DNA from: Cyclobacterium salsum
GTDB lineage: Bacteria; Bacteroidota; Bacteroidia; Cytophagales; Cyclobacteriaceae
Assembly (NCBI RefSeq): GCF_010119245.1
Contig: NZ_WNKG01000002.1
Coordinates: 186,001 to 250,000, forward strand
DNA length: 64,000 nucleotides
Direction of reading: 5' to 3'
Position 1 is the stretch's first letter. Each line of letters begins with the position of its first letter. The position numbers and the translations under genes are program-made. Positions 62,587-64,000 of this stretch are shown one piece after another. Under the pieces are notes generated by a model. That model saw nothing but the letters and a program-made list of their open reading frames with translations. It was not told where the DNA came from and made no database searches.

Positions 62587-64000
62587 ATGAAATTTACGGA
62601 GGAAAAACTAGAACAGGTATTTACTGAACTGCTCAGCCAGCAGGATATCCCCCATGTGCACGGATCAACAATTAAACGTAGTCCGGATGAAGTGCTCATT
62701 GAAGAGGATCTAAAAACCTTTCTGTTTTCAAAGTACGAAAAAGAAAAACTCACGGAAAATGAAGCTGATCAAATTGTCCGCCAACTAAAAAGCTATGCAG
62801 CCTCTGACTTGTACGAGAGCAACAAAGCGATCATGAAGTTGCTTTCGGACGGATTTATCCTGAAACGTGAAGACCGTTCTCAAAAAGACCTCTATATCCA
62901 GCTCATCGATTATAGTGGATTGGCGGCTTTCCGAAATCCTGATACAGAACAACTTCCCTATATAATAGGGGCAGATCCTGAACCGTATAGTAACGTCCAC
63001 AACATCTATAAGTTCGTTAATCAATTTGAAATTGTAGGTTTTGAAAAGCGTATTCCGGACGGCATTCTTTATATTAATGGGTTACCGCTAGTCGTTTTTG
63101 AATTCAAAACGGCCATTAGTGAGAATTGTACCATTTATGATGCCTATATTCAGCTTACAACCCGATACAAACGAGATATTCCTGAACTGTTTAAATACAA
63201 TGCTTTTTGCGTCATCAGTGACGGTGTAAACAACAAAGCAGGTTCGCTCTTCGCTCCTTACGAATTCTTCTATGCCTGGCGTAAAATTGAAGGCATGGCA
63301 AAGGAAGTGGATGGAATTGATTCCATGTATACCTTGGTTCAGGGTATGTTTGACAAAAATCGTCTGAGAGACATCATTCGAAATTTTATCTATCTGCCCG
63401 ATTCATCCAAAAAGGATGAAAAGATACTTTGCAGATATCCGCAATACTATGGAGCAAACAAGCTCTTTCAAAGCATCATTGAACACCAAAAACCGGAAGG
63501 TGACGGAAAAGGAGGAACTTATTTTGGGGCTACCGGCTGCGGAAAGAGTTTTACCATGCTTTTTTTGACCCGTCTTTTGATGCGGAGCAAATTATTTTCC
63601 AGCCCTACCATCGTATTGATTACAGACCGGACCGATTTAGACGATCAGCTGGCAGGACAATTCACAAACGCTAAAGAGTACATTGGGGATAACAATGTCA
63701 TCAGTGTAGAAAGCAGAGCGGAATTGCGTGAAAGATTACAGGGCATACAAAGTGGCGGCGTTTACCTTACAACTATTCACAAATTTACAGAAGACACGGA
63801 ACTACTTACTGACCGATCTAATGTCATTTGCATATCCGATGAAGCCCACAGAAGCCAAACCAATCTTGACCAAAAAGTAAAAACCACTTCAAAAGGTGTT
63901 TCAAAGACCTATGGTTTTGCCAAATACCTTCACGATTCTTTGCCTAATGCTACTTATGTTGGTTTTACAGGAACTCCGGTTGATGCAACGCTGGATGTGT
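62587..64000 (+). CDS. hsdR: Type I restriction subunit HsdR, N-terminal part (runs off right edge)
   Basis: The frame is open from an ATG at 62587 to the window end, 471 codons. Visible are the PD-(D/E)xK nuclease (PDGILYINGLPLVVFEFKT), the helicase P-loop FGATGCGKSFTML, ITDRTDLDDQLAGQF, the DEAD-type motif II ISDEAHRSQ and motif III GFTGTPVDA. HsdR translocates and cuts unmethylated DNA. The remaining helicase lobe and the C-terminal domain lie beyond the window. It is the last known gene of the type I operon. Confidence 0.95.
   Translation, partial: MKFTEEKLEQVFTELLSQQDIPHVHGSTIKRSPDEVLIEEDLKTFLFSKYEKEKLTENEADQIVRQLKSYAASDLYESNKAIMKLLSDGFILKREDRSQKDLYIQLIDYSGLAAFRNPDTEQLPYIIGADPEPYSNVHNIYKFVNQFEIVGFEKRIPDGILYINGLPLVVFEFKTAISENCTIYDAYIQLTTRYKRDIPELFKYNAFCVISDGVNNKAGSLFAPYEFFYAWRKIEGMAKEVDGIDSMYTLVQGMFDKNRLRDIIRNFIYLPDSSKKDEKILCRYPQYYGANKLFQSIIEHQKPEGDGKGGTYFGATGCGKSFTMLFLTRLLMRSKLFSSPTIVLITDRTDLDDQLAGQFTNAKEYIGDNNVISVESRAELRERLQGIQSGGVYLTTIHKFTEDTELLTDRSNVICISDEAHRSQTNLDQKVKTTSKGVSKTYGFAKYLHDSLPNATYVGFTGTPVDATLDV

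Overview
The window looks like a chromosome segment from a Bacteroidota bacterium, probably of the Cytophagales (Cyclobacteriaceae-like) type. Evidence: two SusC/SusD outer-membrane pairs, proteins with a type IX secretion C-terminal sorting domain, heparinase II/III-type polysaccharide lyases, a RibBA fusion, a fused trehalose synthase/phosphatase and a TAnnTTTG-type promoter. The lineage is an inference; no rRNA gene is present.

Region 1 (1-8.6 kb) is housekeeping and accessory: the 5' part of an endonuclease/exonuclease/phosphatase protein, a DUF2911 lipoprotein overlapping a penicillin acylase, a trehalose synthase/phosphatase, small membrane and YdeI-like proteins, an alpha/beta hydrolase that has lost its middle, and a Nudix-type transcription regulator facing the next block.

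Region 2 (8.6-31.6 kb) is a polysaccharide-utilisation region. It holds two nearly identical tandem SusC-SusD pairs and three heparinase II/III-type lyases. A c-type cytochrome/porin/thioredoxin operon with a CRP/FNR-type box interrupts it, and it ends in the relic of a GH30 galactanase. Three tandem arrays of a 122-123 bp unit, each complete unit carrying four short hairpins, lie here. Two of them flank a RAYT-type (REP-associated) transposase.

Region 3 (31.6-46.3 kb) is conserved core: surE, ribBA, dnaG, an Mrp-type ATPase with a NifU-like scaffold, a secreted M43 protease, a PASTA protein, a second sorting-domain protein, a rhodanese, an M50 protease, a HAD hydrolase and a CAU-anticodon tRNA.

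Region 4 (46.3 kb to the end) is a defence island that begins just after the tRNA. It contains a TIR-STAND protein, a relic of an Eco57I-like enzyme, McrB-McrC, an AbiJ-like protein and a type I restriction-modification operon. Between hsdS and hsdR that operon carries a long Argonaute lacking catalytic aspartates, a small two-helix membrane protein translationally coupled to it, and an AlbA_2/ATPase protein. The Argonaute plus membrane-protein pair, read as a nucleic-acid-guided abortive-infection module lodged in a type I R-M operon, is the most interesting system in the window. The RAYT with its four-hairpin arrays is second. hsdR runs off the right edge and no integrase is visible, so the island continues beyond the window.
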